A stretch of 56,985 bases of DNA from Sphingopyxis sp. (GCA_016463225.1 JAEMRT010000024.1:1-56985); one strand, 5' to 3'. Shown: positions 45,482-56,985, numbered from the stretch's first letter. Translations and numbers: made by a program. The notes: generated by a model not told the origin, from the letters alone.

Positions 45482-46879
45482 TCAGACGTGGATCGGCTTG
45501 CCCGTCACCGCCATCGCCGCTTCCTTGATCGCCTCGCTGTGTGTCGGATGCGCATGGCAGGTATAGGCGATATCTTCGGACGTCGCGCCAAATTCCATCG
45601 CCTGCGCGGCCTGTGCGATCATCGTGCCAGCGACGCTGGCGATGCACCATACGCCGAGCACGCGGTCAGTCTTGGCATCGGCGATGATCTTCACGAAACC
45701 GTCGGGTTCGTGGTTGGTCTTGGCGCGGCTGTTGCCCGCCATCGGGAATTTGCCGACCTTGACCTCGCCCTTTTCCTTCGCCTGTTCTTCGGTCAGGCCG
45801 ACGCCGGCGATTTCAGGCCAAGTGTAAACGACCGACGGGATGACATCATGGTTCACGATGCCCGTCTGGCCCGCGATATTTTCGGCGCAGGCGATGCCTT
45901 CGTCCTCAGCCTTGTGCGCGAGCATCGGGCCGGGGATGACGTCGCCGATCGCCCAGATGCCGGGAACTTGCGTGCTGAAATCATGGTCGGTTTCGATCTG
46001 GCCACGCGCGTTGACGGCCAGGCCCGCCTTGTCGAGCGCAAGACCGTCGGTGTTCGGGCGCCGCCCGATCGACACGAGCACAACATCGGCTTCGAGCGTT
46101 TCGGCGTCACCGCCCGCAGCGGGTTCGAGCGTCAGGACGGCTTTCTTGCCCTTGACCGCCGCGCCGGTGACCTTGGTCTTCAGCTTGAACTCGATGCCCT
46201 GCTTCTTGAAGATGCGGTTCGCATCCTTGCGGACGTCGGCGTCCATGCCGGGCAGGATCTGGTCGAGAAATTCGACGCAGGTGACTTTCGCGCCCAGGCG
46301 GCGCCAAACGCTGCCAAGCTCGAGCCCGATCACGCCGCCGCCGATGACGACCATATGATCCGGCACCTTGGCCAGTTCGAGCGCGCCGGTCGAATCGACG
46401 ATGATCTGCTTGTCGTTGTCGACATCGACACCCGGAAGCGGGGTCACCGACGATCCGGTGGCGATGATAATATTCTTGGCGCGATAGGTCTTGCCCGCCA
46501 CCTCGACACTGTCCTTGCCGATGAACGCCGCATAGCCCTTGAGCCAGTCGACCTTGTTCTTCTTGAACAGGAATTCGATCCCGCCGGTCAGCCCCTTGAC
46601 CGCGTCGATGCGCTGCGCGTGCATCGCGGGCAGGTTCAGCTTGGGGGTCACATCGATCCCCATCTTCGCCATCGCGCCATTAGCCGCGGCGTCATAATAT
46701 TCCGACGCATGCAGCATCGCCTTCGACGGGATGCAGCCGACGTTCAGGCACGTACCGCCGAGCGTTTCGCGCCCGTCGGCGCACGCGGTCTTGAGCCCCA
46801 GCTGCGCGGCGCGGATCGCGGCCACATAGCCGCCGGGACCGGCACCGATGACAAGAACGTCGTAGTCGTAATCAGCCAT
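45482..46879 (-). CDS. lpdA: Dihydrolipoyl dehydrogenase (E3)
   Basis: 465 aa. FAD motif VIGAGPGGYVAAIRAAQLG, redox disulfide GGTCLNVGCIPSKAML, NAD motif VIGGGVIGLELGSVW, and catalytic HAHPTHSEAI at the C-terminus. It reoxidises the lipoyl arm of the 2-oxoglutarate dehydrogenase complex. Directly after sucB (41-bp gap) and preceded by AAAGGAA. Last gene of the TCA block. Confidence 0.98.
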   Translation of the reverse strand: MADYDYDVLVIGAGPGGYVAAIRAAQLGLKTACADGRETLGGTCLNVGCIPSKAMLHASEYYDAAANGAMAKMGIDVTPKLNLPAMHAQRIDAVKGLTGGIEFLFKKNKVDWLKGYAAFIGKDSVEVAGKTYRAKNIIIATGSSVTPLPGVDVDNDKQIIVDSTGALELAKVPDHMVVIGGGVIGLELGSVWRRLGAKVTCVEFLDQILPGMDADVRKDANRIFKKQGIEFKLKTKVTGAAVKGKKAVLTLEPAAGGDAETLEADVVLVSIGRRPNTDGLALDKAGLAVNARGQIETDHDFSTQVPGIWAIGDVIPGPMLAHKAEDEGIACAENIAGQTGIVNHDVIPSVVYTWPEIAGVGLTEEQAKEKGEVKVGKFPMAGNSRAKTNHEPDGFVKIIADAKTDRVLGVWCIASVAGTMIAQAAQAMEFGATSEDIAYTCHAHPTHSEAIKEAAMAVTGKPIHV

Positions 46880-46920
46880 TTGTCGTTCCTTTACCCCTCG
46901 GGGGGACGGGGAGAAGTCTT

Positions 46921-48162
46921 TTAGAGATCGATCAGGAGGCGCGTCGGATCCTCAATCGCTTCCTTGATCGTCTTGAGGAAGGTCACCGCCTCGCGGCCGT
47001 CGATCAGGCGGTGGTCATAGCTGAGCGCCAGATACATCATCGGGCGGATGACGATCTCGCCGTTCCGCACGACCGGGCGATCCTCGATGCGATGGAGGCC
47101 AAGCACTGCCGACTGCGGCGGGTTGATGATCGGGGTCGACATCAGGCCGCCGAACACGCCGCCGTTCGAAATGGTGAAGGTGCCGCCGGTCATGTCGTCC
47201 ATGGTGAGCGTGCCGTCCTTGGCGCGCTTGCCGAGGTCGGCGATCGCCTTTTCGATTTCGGCAAAGCTCAGGCCGTCGGCGTTGCGCACCACCGGCACGA
47301 CCAGCCCGTTCGGCGCGCTGACCGCGACCGAGACGTCGAGATAGTCGTGATAGACGATCTCGTCACCGTCGATCCGCGCGTTGACCGCCGGGATGTCATG
47401 CGCGGCAAGCGCGACCGCCTTGGTGAAAAAGCTCATGAAGCCGAGGCGGACGCCATGCTTCTTTTCGAACGTCTCGCGATATTTGTCGCGCGTCGCCATC
47501 ACCGCCGACATGTCGACGTCGTTGAACGTCGTCAGCATCGCTGCAGTGTCCTGCGCGGACTTGAGCCGCTTGGCGATCGTCTGGCGCATCCGCGTCATCT
47601 TGACGCGCTCCTCGTGGCGACCCGGCGTACCCGATGCGGCCGGAGCCGCGACGGCGGGCGCCGGTGCGGCCGCGGGGGCCTCAGGCACAGCGTTTGCCGC
47701 AGCAAGGACGTCTTCTTTGGTCAGGCGGCCGTCCTTGCCAGTGCCCTTGATCCGGCTCGGGTCGAGACCATGCTCGAGCACGAGACGGCGCACCGCGGGC
47801 GACAGGGTGGTGACGCCATCGCCACTGTCCTCGGTTGCGGGCGCCGGAGCGGTCGCGGCGGGAGCCGGAGCGGCCGACTCGGCTTTTGCGGCAGGAGCAG
47901 CTGCAGGCGCGGCCGCCTTGCCGTCACCTGCTTCGATCGTTGCAATCGTCGCGCCGACATTGACGGTAGCGCCGACCGCGGCGACCTGCTGACCCATCAC
48001 CCCGGCCACCGGCGAGGGAACCTCGACCGCGACCTTGTCGGTCTCGAGGCTGGCAATCGGCTCGTCGAGTGCGACGGCGTCGCCCGGCTGTTTCAGCCAT
48101 TCGCCGATCGTCGCTTCGGTGACGCTTTCGCCCAGCGTGGGGACTTTGACTTCGGTGCTCAT
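46921..48162 (-). CDS. sucB: 2-oxoglutarate dehydrogenase E2 (dihydrolipoyl succinyltransferase)
   Basis: 413 aa: lipoyl domain (1-77, lipoyl-Lys in ETDKVAVEV), Ala/Pro-rich linker, E3-binding domain (about 120-155, [22 protein letters not shown]), second linker, and catalytic domain (about 185-413) with [17 protein letters not shown] (active-site His). Start 48162 at the lipoyl N-terminus with AAGGAA upstream. Confidence 0.97.
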   Translation of the reverse strand: MSTEVKVPTLGESVTEATIGEWLKQPGDAVALDEPIASLETDKVAVEVPSPVAGVMGQQVAAVGATVNVGATIATIEAGDGKAAAPAAAPAAKAESAAPAPAATAPAPATEDSGDGVTTLSPAVRRLVLEHGLDPSRIKGTGKDGRLTKEDVLAAANAVPEAPAAAPAPAVAAPAASGTPGRHEERVKMTRMRQTIAKRLKSAQDTAAMLTTFNDVDMSAVMATRDKYRETFEKKHGVRLGFMSFFTKAVALAAHDIPAVNARIDGDEIVYHDYLDVSVAVSAPNGLVVPVVRNADGLSFAEIEKAIADLGKRAKDGTLTMDDMTGGTFTISNGGVFGGLMSTPIINPPQSAVLGLHRIEDRPVVRNGEIVIRPMMYLALSYDHRLIDGREAVTFLKTIKEAIEDPTRLLIDL

Positions 48163-48194
48163 AGGTGCAGTTCCTTGGGGACTTAAGCTTGGGC

Positions 48195-51017
48195 TCAGGC
48201 TTTGTTCTTGCTTCGGCGGATTTCGGCGCGGACGCTCAAGCCCAGCGCATCGGCGACGAGCGCCGCCTGCTCGGTCTGGTGGCGGCTCATCAGGCCCGTC
48301 GCGGGCGATGCCGCGGCGGCGCGGCCGGCATAGCGCGGGCGCATGCCCTTTTTGCCCGCTGCGGTCAGCGCGTCCTCGATAAACGGTTCGACGAAGGACC
48401 AGCCGCCGTTGTTGCGCGGTTCCTCCTGCGCCCACACCACATCCTCCAGCTTCGGCATACGCTTCAGCCTCACCGCGAGCGGATCGCCGGGGAAAGGATA
48501 AAGCTGCTCGACGCGGATCACCGTAGTGTCGGTCAGCCCCGCGGCGTCGCGCGCCTCCATCAGGTCATAACCGACCTTGCCCGAACACAGCACGACGCGC
48601 TTGGTGTCGGCGTCGGCGGGCGGGGTGCGGTCGGACATGATGCGGCGGAAATGCGCCTCGCCGATGAAGTCGCTGCGCTGCGACACCGCCAGCTTGTGGC
48701 GGAGCAGCGATTTCGGGGTCATGATGATCAGCGGCTTGCGGAACGAACGCAGCATCTGGCGGCGCAGGACGTGGAAATAATTCGACGGGGTCGAAATATT
48801 GCACACCTGGATATTGTCGCCCGCGCACAGTTGCAGGAAGCGTTCGAGGCGCGCCGAGCTGTGCTCCGGCCCCTGCCCTTCATAACCGTGCGGGAGAAGC
48901 AGCACGAGACCGTTGGCGCGCAGCCATTTGGCCTCGCCCGATGCGATGAACTGGTCGATCATGATCTGCGCGCCATTGGCGAAATCGCCGAACTGCGCTT
49001 CCCAGAGCACGAGGCTCTTTGGATCGGCCATCGCATAGCCATATTCGAAACCGAGCACGCCATATTCGGACAGCGGGCTGTCGAGCACTTCGAACCGGCC
49101 GTGCGGCACGGTGGTCAGCGGCACATATTTGCGCTCGTCCTGCTGGTCGACCCAGACGGCGTGGCGCTGGCTGAAGGTGCCGCGGCCCGAATCCTGGCCC
49201 GACAGGCGCACCTGATAGCCCTCGCTGAGCAGGGTGCCGAAGGCGAGGCTTTCGGCGGTCGCCCAGTCGAACACTTCCTTGTCGCTCTTGTCGGCGAACA
49301 TCGCGCCGCGCGCGTCGATCACCCGACGCAGCGTCTTGTGGACGTCGAGGTCGGCAGGGACCGTGGTCATGATCCGGCCGATCGAATCGAACAATTTGTC
49401 GCTGACCCCGGTCGAGATATTGCGGCGCGAATTTTCGGGATCGGCGGGGGCGTGCAGCCCCGACCAGCGTCCGGCGAACCAGTCGGCCTTGTTCGGCTTG
49501 TAGCTTTTGGCACCCTCGAAATCATCTTCAAGCCGCGCGATGAACTCGGCGCGGCGGGCGTCAGCCCAACCAGCGTCGATCACGCCTTCGGCCTCGAGCT
49601 TCGCCGCGCAAAGCTGCGACACCGGCGGATGCTGGCGAATGACGGCGTACATCAGCGGCTGGGTGAACGACGGCTCGTCGCCCTCATTGTGGCCGAAGCG
49701 GCGATAGCACCACATGTCGATCACGACGTCGCGCTTGAACTGCTGGCGGAAATCGATCGCGAGCTTGCACGCAAAGGTCACCGCTTCGGGATCGTCGCCG
49801 TTGACGTGCAGGATCGGCGCCATCACGCCCTTTGCGACGTCCGACGGGTAAGGCGACGAGCGCGCATATTGCGGGCTGGTCGTGAAACCGATCTGGTTGT
49901 TGACGATGAAGTGGATGCAGCCGCCGGTGTTGTAGCCGCGAATGCCCGAGAAGCCGAGGCATTCCCACACGATCCCCTGCCCCGCGAACGCCGCGTCGCC
50001 GTGGATCAGGACGGGCAGCACCTGTTCGTGCTTGTCGAGGTCGTCGCGCACCACTTGCTGCGCACGCACCTTGCCGAGCACGACCGGGTCGGCTGCCTCG
50101 AGATGCGACGGATTGGGGACGAGCGACATATGCACCGACGCGCCGCCAAACTCGCGGTCGGTCGAGGTACCAAGGTGATATTTGACGTCGCCCGAACCGC
50201 CGACATCGTCGGGGTTCGCCGATCCGCCGGCAAATTCGTGAAAGATGATCTTGTACGGCTTGGCCATGACGTTCGCGAGCATGTTCAGGCGCCCGCGGTG
50301 CGCCATGCCATAGACGATTTCCTTGACCCCGTACTGGCCGCCATATTTGATGATGGCTTCCATCGCCGGGATCATCGATTCACCGCCGTCGAGGCCGAAA
50401 CGCTTGGTCCCGACATATTTGCGCGCGAGGAATTTTTCCCACTCCTCGGCCTCGATCACCTTGTTCAGGATGGCGCGTTTGCCCTCGACTGAAAATTCGA
50501 TGATCTTGTCGGCGCCTTCCATCCGCTCCTGCAGGAACTGGCGCTCCTCGATGTCGGCGATGTGCATATATTCGAGGCCGACATTGCCGCAATAATTGGC
50601 GCGCAGGATCGCGACGATTTCGCGCACCGTCGCGCGCTCGAGCCCCAGCGTACCGCCGAGCCACACCGGGCGGTCCTGATCGGCGCCGACAAAGCCATGA
50701 TATTCGGGGGTCAAATCGGCAGGCAGCTCGCGCTGGGTCAGCCCCAGCGGGTCGAGATTGGCGGCCAGATGCCCGCGCACGCGATAGGTGCGGATCAGCA
50801 TCATCGCGCGGATCGAATCATTCGCCGCGCGCTCGACTTCGGCGTTCGACAGCGGCGCGCCGCCCTTGGCAGCGGCAGCCTTGACCGCAACCTGCATCTG
50901 CTGCGGATCGAGCGCGGCGGTCAGGTCGTCGCTGTCGATCTGCGGCCAGTTCTTCGGCGCCCAGCTCGGGCCAGCCTGCGGCTCGTCGATGTCAAAGCTT
51001 TGTCGTTCGAGGTTCAT
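48195..51017 (-). CDS. sucA: 2-oxoglutarate dehydrogenase E1
   Basis: 940 aa, thiamine-diphosphate enzyme that decarboxylates 2-oxoglutarate. Recognisable: [13 protein letters not shown] (about 81-93), [28 protein letters not shown], and the C-terminal [13 protein letters not shown]. The N-terminus begins directly with a short acidic stretch and [10 protein letters not shown]: the usual first ~25 residues with the SGANxxYIExLY-type element seem to be missing, and no in-frame extension is available beyond 51071. Start 51017 or 51029. Confidence 0.96.
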   Translation of the reverse strand: MNLERQSFDIDEPQAGPSWAPKNWPQIDSDDLTAALDPQQMQVAVKAAAAKGGAPLSNAEVERAANDSIRAMMLIRTYRVRGHLAANLDPLGLTQRELPADLTPEYHGFVGADQDRPVWLGGTLGLERATVREIVAILRANYCGNVGLEYMHIADIEERQFLQERMEGADKIIEFSVEGKRAILNKVIEAEEWEKFLARKYVGTKRFGLDGGESMIPAMEAIIKYGGQYGVKEIVYGMAHRGRLNMLANVMAKPYKIIFHEFAGGSANPDDVGGSGDVKYHLGTSTDREFGGASVHMSLVPNPSHLEAADPVVLGKVRAQQVVRDDLDKHEQVLPVLIHGDAAFAGQGIVWECLGFSGIRGYNTGGCIHFIVNNQIGFTTSPQYARSSPYPSDVAKGVMAPILHVNGDDPEAVTFACKLAIDFRQQFKRDVVIDMWCYRRFGHNEGDEPSFTQPLMYAVIRQHPPVSQLCAAKLEAEGVIDAGWADARRAEFIARLEDDFEGAKSYKPNKADWFAGRWSGLHAPADPENSRRNISTGVSDKLFDSIGRIMTTVPADLDVHKTLRRVIDARGAMFADKSDKEVFDWATAESLAFGTLLSEGYQVRLSGQDSGRGTFSQRHAVWVDQQDERKYVPLTTVPHGRFEVLDSPLSEYGVLGFEYGYAMADPKSLVLWEAQFGDFANGAQIMIDQFIASGEAKWLRANGLVLLLPHGYEGQGPEHSSARLERFLQLCAGDNIQVCNISTPSNYFHVLRRQMLRSFRKPLIIMTPKSLLRHKLAVSQRSDFIGEAHFRRIMSDRTPPADADTKRVVLCSGKVGYDLMEARDAAGLTDTTVIRVEQLYPFPGDPLAVRLKRMPKLEDVVWAQEEPRNNGGWSFVEPFIEDALTAAGKKGMRPRYAGRAAAASPATGLMSRHQTEQAALVADALGLSVRAEIRRSKNKA

Positions 51018-51072
51018 TGTCTTTTCCATTCTCGAAAGAGAAATGGCTCCGGGGAGGATATTGGGGAGCAAC

Positions 51073-51102
51073 GCCCGCCAACAACGACTGTTGCCAGCGG
51101 GC
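51073..51102 (-). terminator. Intercistronic hairpin between sucD and sucA
   Basis: Arms GCCCGC (51073-51078) and GCGGGC (51097-51102), with an inner CAACA/TGTTG pair and a small bulge. It lies 8 bp after the sucD stop and has no T-run, so attenuation or RNA processing within the operon is likelier than full termination. Confidence 0.5.
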
Positions 51103-51109
51103 GCTTAAA

Positions 51110-52000
51110 TCACACGCGTTCTTTCAGCACTTCGACCAGCGTTGTGCCGAGTTCGGACGGGCTGGCCGACATGGTGATGCCCGCCGCTTCCATCGCCGCG
51201 ATCTTGCTTTCGGCGTCGCCCTTGCCGCCCGACACGATCGCGCCGGCATGGCCCATGCGGCGACCCGGAGGCGCGGTGCGGCCCGCGATGAAACCCGCCA
51301 TCGGCTTTTTACGGCCGCGCTTGGCTTCGTCGATCAGGAACTGTGCGGCCTGCTCCTCGGCGTCGCCGCCAATTTCGCCGATCATGATGATCGACTTGGT
51401 CGCGTCATCGGCCAAGAAGAGTTCGAGCATGTCGATGAAGTTGGTGCCGTTGACCGGATCGCCGCCAATGCCGACCGCGGTCGTCTGACCCAGGCCGACG
51501 TTCGAGGTCTGGAACACCGCTTCATAGGTGAGCGTGCCCGAGCGCGAGACGACGCCGACGCTGCCCTTCGAGAAGATGCTGCCGGGCATGATGCCGATCT
51601 TGCACTCGCCGGGGGTCAGCACGCCGGGGCAGTTCGGGCCGATCAGGCGCGACTTGGAACCCGAAAGCGCGCGCTTCACCTTGACCATGTCGAGCACCGG
51701 GATGCCCTCGGTGATGCAGACGATCAGCTCCATCTCGGCGTCAATCGCCTCGAGGATCGAGTCCGCAGCGAACGGCGGCGGCACATAGATGCAGCTCGCG
51801 GTCGCGCCGGTCGCGGCCTTGGCTTCCTCGACGGTGTTGAAGTTCGGCAGGCCGATGTGCGTCGTGCCGCCCTTGCCCGGCGTCACGCCGCCAACCATCT
51901 GCGTGCCATAGGCCAGCGCCTGTTCGGTGTGGAAAGTGCCGGTGGCACCGGTCATCCCTTGGGTGATGACCTTGGTATTCTTGTCGATCAGGATAGACAT
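51110..52000 (-). CDS. sucD: Succinyl-CoA synthetase alpha subunit
   Basis: 296 aa. CoA-binding [47 protein letters not shown], and the phospho-His loop [10 protein letters not shown]. With SucC it makes succinyl-CoA or ATP/GTP. sucC, normally just upstream, is absent; the position is taken by a small secreted-protein gene. Shine-Dalgarno GAAAGG. Confidence 0.97.
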   Translation of the reverse strand: MSILIDKNTKVITQGMTGATGTFHTEQALAYGTQMVGGVTPGKGGTTHIGLPNFNTVEEAKAATGATASCIYVPPPFAADSILEAIDAEMELIVCITEGIPVLDMVKVKRALSGSKSRLIGPNCPGVLTPGECKIGIMPGSIFSKGSVGVVSRSGTLTYEAVFQTSNVGLGQTTAVGIGGDPVNGTNFIDMLELFLADDATKSIIMIGEIGGDAEEQAAQFLIDEAKRGRKKPMAGFIAGRTAPPGRRMGHAGAIVSGGKGDAESKIAAMEAAGITMSASPSELGTTLVEVLKERV

Positions 52001-52051
52001 TGAGTGCCTTTCAAAGTTCTTGGCGGTTCAGACTACCGCCGGATATTCCTG

Positions 52052-52539
52052 TTAGATGTCGATCGTGGTGATCTGAGTATTGAAGTCTCTCTCGGATTGC
52101 GCGGGAGTGATGACTGCGCGATATTTTCCCTTGGCGATCAAGGTGAAGTTGCTGCCGGCCTCATCGCGCTTGATGTCGTCTCCATATCGGACCCTCAAGC
52201 CCGTTTCGATCGACTGGGCCGATTCCGTGAGCGGTACAGACCCATCCCGATTTCCCAGCACAGTGCATATACGGCTGAAAAGTACTGTTTCGACCTTGAG
52301 CAGTATCGAGCCGCCATCTTGGCGAAAGATACCGCCGATTGGCGACGTCCGCTGAACTTTCCAGCCGCCAGACTCTAGCACTTTCAGCACATCGGCGGGC
52401 TCTTTTGCACCTAGCGTGTCGAAACATGAGCTTGTCGCGTTCGCGAATTGCTCGGGTGAGGAGACTGTGGCGTCTGCGGCATGAGCAACCACAGATGATG
52501 ATGCCATCATCACAGCAGCCATGCCGCAAGCAATCCGCA

Positions 52540-52540
<1 letters not shown>
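52052..52540 (-). CDS. Secreted protein of unknown function, low GC, coupled to mdh
   Basis: 162 aa. Signal peptide MRIACGMAAVMMASSSVVAHA (cleavage about 21-23). The mature part has two Cys (SSCFDT and SRICTV) that could form a disulfide, and C-terminal beta-like repeats. No family recognised. GC content is about 55% by counting several lines, against about 65% around it. Its ATG overlaps the mdh stop (TAATG). A small hairpin GGCGGT/ACCGCC (52022-52040) separates it from sucD. Confidence 0.78.
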
Positions 52541-53814
<1,274 letters not shown>

Positions 53815-54858
53815 ATGACGCGGGCAATCATCAGTTTCGATACCGAGCTGTCCGCCGGGCTTTACCAGCGCGGCGCCGATGCGCGCGCCAATTTCGAAAG
53901 CTCGATCCTCGGCCGCTGTCGCGACGGCGATTTCGGCATCCATTTTCAGATGGACATGCTCGAGCGCCACGGCCTGACCGGGGTGTTCTTTATCGATCCC
54001 ATGCCGGCACTGGTGTACGGTCCCGAGGTCATCGATGCGATCGTGCGCCCCGTCGTCGACCGCGGCCACGAGGTGCAGGTGCATATCCACACCGAATGGC
54101 TGGCCTTCGCACGCTTCAACCCGGTGGGGCGATTTACGGGGCGCAACATCGGCGACTTTCCGCTGGCGGCGCAAAAGAAACTGATTTCGCTGGCGCGTGA
54201 CATATTGGTTGGCGCGGGCGCGTCCAAACCGGTTGCCTTTCGCGCCGGCAATTTCGGGGCCAACGACGACACGCTGCGCGCGCTGGCCGCGCTGGGCTTT
54301 CGCTTCGACAGCAGCTTCAACGGCGCCTATCTGGGCCACGGCTGTGCAATCTCGCTCGATGCGGGCAATCTGGGCATGCGCGAGCACCATGGCGTGGTCG
54401 AAGTTCCGGTCAGCGGGCTGATGGACCGCGCCAGCCGCTTTCGCCCCGCCCAGCTGTGCGCAATGTCCGAAGAGGAAATGCGCGATGCGCTCGATCATGC
54501 CGCGGCCAGCGGCGCGATCCAGTTTTCGGCGTTCAGCCACAGTTTCGAATTGCTCAGCCGCGATCGCAAGGTCGCCAACCGGCTCGCCATATCGCGAATG
54601 GAGGCACTGTGCCGCGCGGTGGCCGACGATCCGCGCGTCACCAGCGGCGGGCTGGCCACCCTGCCCGCACCGCCCGCGCGTCCGGCGCGAATCCATGTTC
54701 CTGCCCCGCGGCCGCTGCGCACATTGCGCCGGGTGATTCAACAGGGGTTCGGGCATCTCGCGCATGAGGTGCGCTATGTCCGCGACGCCATCGCGGTGAC
54801 GATCAACTCGTCACGCTGGGGAAAGATTGCCAGCGGCGTCCTGCTGGCCATGGCCTAG
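53815..54858 (+). CDS. Polysaccharide deacetylase-like protein
   Basis: 347 aa. NodB-like barrel: IISFDTELSAG (catalytic Asp), GVFFIDPMP, GHEVQVHIHTEW (metal His pair), KPVAFRAGNFGANDDTLRAL, GFRFDSSFNG, and FSHSFEL late. No signal peptide, so it is probably cytoplasmic and acts on a glycan precursor; the substrate is unknown. Start 53815 has GAGCGG upstream. Its last 48 bp overlap the convergent zapE. Confidence 0.85.
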   Translation: MTRAIISFDTELSAGLYQRGADARANFESSILGRCRDGDFGIHFQMDMLERHGLTGVFFIDPMPALVYGPEVIDAIVRPVVDRGHEVQVHIHTEWLAFARFNPVGRFTGRNIGDFPLAAQKKLISLARDILVGAGASKPVAFRAGNFGANDDTLRALAALGFRFDSSFNGAYLGHGCAISLDAGNLGMREHHGVVEVPVSGLMDRASRFRPAQLCAMSEEEMRDALDHAAASGAIQFSAFSHSFELLSRDRKVANRLAISRMEALCRAVADDPRVTSGGLATLPAPPARPARIHVPAPRPLRTLRRVIQQGFGHLAHEVRYVRDAIAVTINSSRWGKIASGVLLAMA

Positions 54859-55947
54859 CGCCAGATAGTCATCGGATTGCATTTCAGACAGCCGGCTTGC
54901 CGTCCGCTCAAATTCGAACGCCCCGTCGCCCGCGACATACAGCGCATCGGGCATAGCCGCGGCGCTCGCCAGCAGCTTGACCTTATATTCGTAAAGCGCG
55001 TCGATCAGCGTGACGAATCGCGCCGCCTCGTTACGGTTCTCCGGCCCCATGCGCGGGATGCCGACGATGATGACGGTGTGGAAATGCCGCGCGACCGCCA
55101 AATAATCCGACGCCCCGCGCGCTTCGGCGCAGAGCCGTTTGAACGAAAAGACGGCGACCCCCTTCAGCGCCTTGGGCACATGCAGCGTCCGCCCGTCGCC
55201 TAGATCGAGATCGAGCGTCGGGACATGGGCGCGATCTTCCGGCGGATAATCGGTCAGACGGAAAAAGGCCGCCGATAGCGCTGCACTCGCCGCCTCGTCG
55301 GCGGGCACGAACCAGCGCGCGCCATCGCCGAGCCGGTCGCGGCGATAGTCGGTGGGGCCGTTCAATCCCATGACGTCGAGCTTCGCCTCGACCAGCGCGA
55401 TGAACGGCAGGAAATGCTCGCGGTTGAGCCCGTCCTTGTAGAGATCGGACGGCGGCCGGTTCGACGTCGCGACCACCGTCACCCCGCGGTCGATCAGCGC
55501 AGTGAACAGGCGTGAGAGGATCATCGCGTCGGCGCTGTTGTTCACCACCATCTCGTCGAAGGCCAGACAGCGGACGTCGGTGACCAGTGCGTCGGCGACC
55601 AACGGAATCGGGTCGCCGCTCTCCTGCTTGCGCACGTCGCGCATCCGAGCATGGACGTCGAGCATGAAGGCGTGGAAATGCACGCGCCGTTTGCGCTGGA
55701 TATGCAGCTGGTCGTAGAACAGGTCCATCAGCATCGACTTGCCGCGCCCAACCGCGCCCCACAGATAGACGCCGCGCGGCGCGTCAGGCTTGCGGCCGGT
55801 CAGTCGCCAGAGCAGGCTGCCCCGCGGCGGCACCGCCTCCAGCTCGGCCTGCAACGCGTTCAGCCGCTCGGCGGCGGCGCGCTGCTCGGGATCGGGACGG
55901 AGTTCGCCGCCGGCGACGAGTGCGTCATAGGCCGACAGCACCGACAT
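54811..55947 (-). CDS. zapE: Cell division protein ZapE (AFG1-like ATPase)
   Basis: 378 aa. Walker A in GAVGRGKSMLMDLFYD, Walker B in CLAFDEMVVNN, sensor VVATSNRPPSDLYKDGLNRE, and the C-terminal RFVTLIDALYEYKVKLLASA, all AFG1 family. ZapE interacts with FtsZ in E. coli; mitochondrial AFG1 works in protein quality control. Start overlaps the upstream thioesterase stop (TGATG). Confidence 0.95.
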   Translation of the reverse strand: MSVLSAYDALVAGGELRPDPEQRAAAERLNALQAELEAVPPRGSLLWRLTGRKPDAPRGVYLWGAVGRGKSMLMDLFYDQLHIQRKRRVHFHAFMLDVHARMRDVRKQESGDPIPLVADALVTDVRCLAFDEMVVNNSADAMILSRLFTALIDRGVTVVATSNRPPSDLYKDGLNREHFLPFIALVEAKLDVMGLNGPTDYRRDRLGDGARWFVPADEAASAALSAAFFRLTDYPPEDRAHVPTLDLDLGDGRTLHVPKALKGVAVFSFKRLCAEARGASDYLAVARHFHTVIIVGIPRMGPENRNEAARFVTLIDALYEYKVKLLASAAAMPDALYVAGDGAFEFERTASRLSEMQSDDYLALGHGQQDAAGNLSPA

Positions 55948-56444
55948 CAGCCGCGATCCTTGCTCGCTTTGCGAATGGTGCCGGCAAAACTGAGAACGAT
56001 ATGGCTGTCGTCTTCACCCTGCACCACCAAGCCGCGCAGGAAGATCAGCCGCCCGGTTTCGCGCACCAGTTCGACCACGGCATCAAGCGGCTCGCCGACC
56101 CGGCCCGCACCGATGAATTGGGTCGACAGGTCAAGCGTCACCGAATGACCCGCGTTGAGCGAGCCGAACTGATGCGACGCGGCGAACAGCGCGATGTCGA
56201 CCAGCGCCAGCGTCACTGCGCCATGGACGTTGTCGCCCAAATTGCTGTGCTTACGTTCCGGAATCATGCGGACCCGCGCGCAGGGCCGTCCATCGGGTGT
56301 CGGCGGCTCGACCCGCACCGTCAGCGGTTCGATAAAACTGTTGAACCGGCTCGCGTCCTTGAGATCCCAGCTCAGCCAGCCATCGTCCAGCGCTTCGGCG
56401 CTGAAATGGTCGCGGCGCTTCGGTTCCTCGATCCCGTCGTTCAC
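55947..56444 (-). CDS. PaaI-like hotdog thioesterase
   Basis: 165 aa. Hotdog fold: [22 protein letters not shown] (central helix with HGG/HGA-type motif), [31 protein letters not shown]. It probably hydrolyses an acyl-CoA; substrate unknown. GTG start overlapping the sdhB stop (GTGA), and its own stop overlaps zapE, so the three genes are translationally coupled. Confidence 0.87.
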   Translation of the reverse strand: MNDGIEEPKRRDHFSAEALDDGWLSWDLKDASRFNSFIEPLTVRVEPPTPDGRPCARVRMIPERKHSNLGDNVHGAVTLALVDIALFAASHQFGSLNAGHSVTLDLSTQFIGAGRVGEPLDAVVELVRETGRLIFLRGLVVQGEDDSHIVLSFAGTIRKASKDRG

Positions 56445-56985
56445 ACCTGCCGCTCGGCCTCGAGCTTCTTGATCTCGGCGATCGCGCGCGCGGGGCTCAG
56501 TCCCTTGGGGCAGGCGTTCGAACAGTTCATGATCGTGTGGCAGCGATAGAGGCGAAAGGGATCTTCAAGCTCGTCGAGCCGCTCGCCGGTCATTTCGTCG
56601 CGGCTGTCGGCGAGCCAGCGATACGCCTGGAGCAGGATCGCGGGACCGAGGAACTTGTCGCTGTTCCACCAATAGCTGGGGCAGCTGGTCGAACAGCAGG
56701 CGCACAGGATGCATTCATAGAGGCCATCGAGCTTTTCGCGCTCGGCGGGCGATTGCAGCCGCTCCTTGCCGCTCGGCGTCGTCGTCTTGGTTTTCAGCCA
56801 GGGTTCGATCGACGCATATTGCGCGTAGAAATGGGTGAAGTCGGGGACCAGATCCTTGATCACATCCATCGCCGGCAGCGGGGTGATGGTGATGGCGCCC
56901 TTCAGATCTTCGATCGCGGTGGTGCAGGCGAGGCCGTTCTTGCCGTTCATGTTCATCGAACAGCTGCCGCAAATGCCCTCGCGGC
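56441..56985 (-). CDS. sdhB: Succinate dehydrogenase iron-sulfur subunit (5' end beyond window)
   Basis: About 180 residues seen. The 2Fe-2S ligands ([14 protein letters not shown]) are visible in frame up to the window edge, so the gene continues past 56985. Then [17 protein letters not shown] and [18 protein letters not shown] bind the 4Fe-4S and 3Fe-4S clusters. Complex II electron-transfer subunit at the inner membrane. Followed by a GTGA overlap with the thioesterase gene. Confidence 0.97.
   Translation of the reverse strand, partial: REGICGSCSMNMNGKNGLACTTAIEDLKGAITITPLPAMDVIKDLVPDFTHFYAQYASIEPWLKTKTTTPSGKERLQSPAEREKLDGLYECILCACCSTSCPSYWWNSDKFLGPAILLQAYRWLADSRDEMTGERLDELEDPFRLYRCHTIMNCSNACPKGLSPARAIAEIKKLEAERQV

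Noticed and set aside
43838..46924. Very long open frame (over 1000 codons) antisense to lpdA and the amidohydrolase
   Set aside because: It is a product of high-GC codon bias on the true genes. Its translation is Arg/Asp/His-rich without any recognisable domain, whereas the minus-strand genes have full motifs.
48165..50492. 775-codon open frame antisense to sucA
   Set aside because: Low-complexity composition with no family motif; sucA is unmistakable on the other strand.

Overview
The window is a gene-dense, high-GC (roughly 65%) stretch of an alphaproteobacterial chromosome, most likely from the Sphingomonadales and probably Sphingopyxis or a close relative. The grounds are a PhyR/NepR general stress module, an mdh-sucD-sucA-sucB-lpd block beside zapE and sdhB, a class II DAHP synthase, Coq4 and PF10118 proteins, and scattered CGTCATCCCGGCGAAGG-type palindromes. 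The genus is inferred from gene content only. I see no rRNA, tRNA, insertion sequence, prophage or CRISPR array. About 59 protein genes are supported, including nepR (56 codons).

Layout. 1-6 kb: stress and c-di-GMP block: phyR with divergent nepR, tgt, a hemerythrin with its own EcfG-type promoter, a PAS-GGDEF-EAL-PilZ enzyme, and a divergent PilZ-XRE fusion protein. 6-10 kb: housekeeping operon xseB-ispA-coaD-ppi-queA. 10-17 kb: small membrane and secreted proteins, purL, DUF72, TetR, coq4, DUF418. 17-22.5 kb: panB-TPR-bamB-der-tusA-like operon, plus an orphan Hpt protein. 22.6-32.5 kb: a membrane protein/XRE pair, glycerophosphodiesterase and ArsC-like genes, a Popeye-like cyclic-nucleotide-binding membrane protein, aroG-II, an M28 peptidase, a CoA lyase, SPFH/NfeD, GNAT, and a methyltransferase-like gene. 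32.6-38.3 kb: a PF10118 ferritin-like hydrolase with divergent TetR, a PA2169-type four-helix protein, obgE, a MipA-like porin, and a second divergent TetR/membrane pair. 38.4-45.5 kb: proB, epimerase, sppA, hydrolase, TRIC channel, M20 amidohydrolase. 45.5-57 kb: TCA block lpd, sucB, sucA, sucD, a low-GC secreted protein, mdh, then a deacetylase, zapE, a thioesterase, and sdhB cut by the window edge.

The main regulatory observations are: (i) a near-identical operator placed over the TTGACA -35 box of two promoters 18 kb apart, one for coq4 and one for the PF10118/TetR pair, which suggests a small regulon; (ii) two EcfG promoters (GGAAC-N16-NGTT) marking nepR and hemerythrin as general stress genes, although ecfG itself is not here; (iii) a probable c-di-GMP-responsive transcription factor (PilZ-XRE) sharing a promoter region with a c-di-GMP synthase/phosphodiesterase; (iv) three palindromic repeats of exactly 78 bp with conserved 27-bp arms and unrelated 24-bp cores; (v) sucC missing from its usual place in the TCA block, with a compositionally odd gene translationally coupled to mdh in that position.
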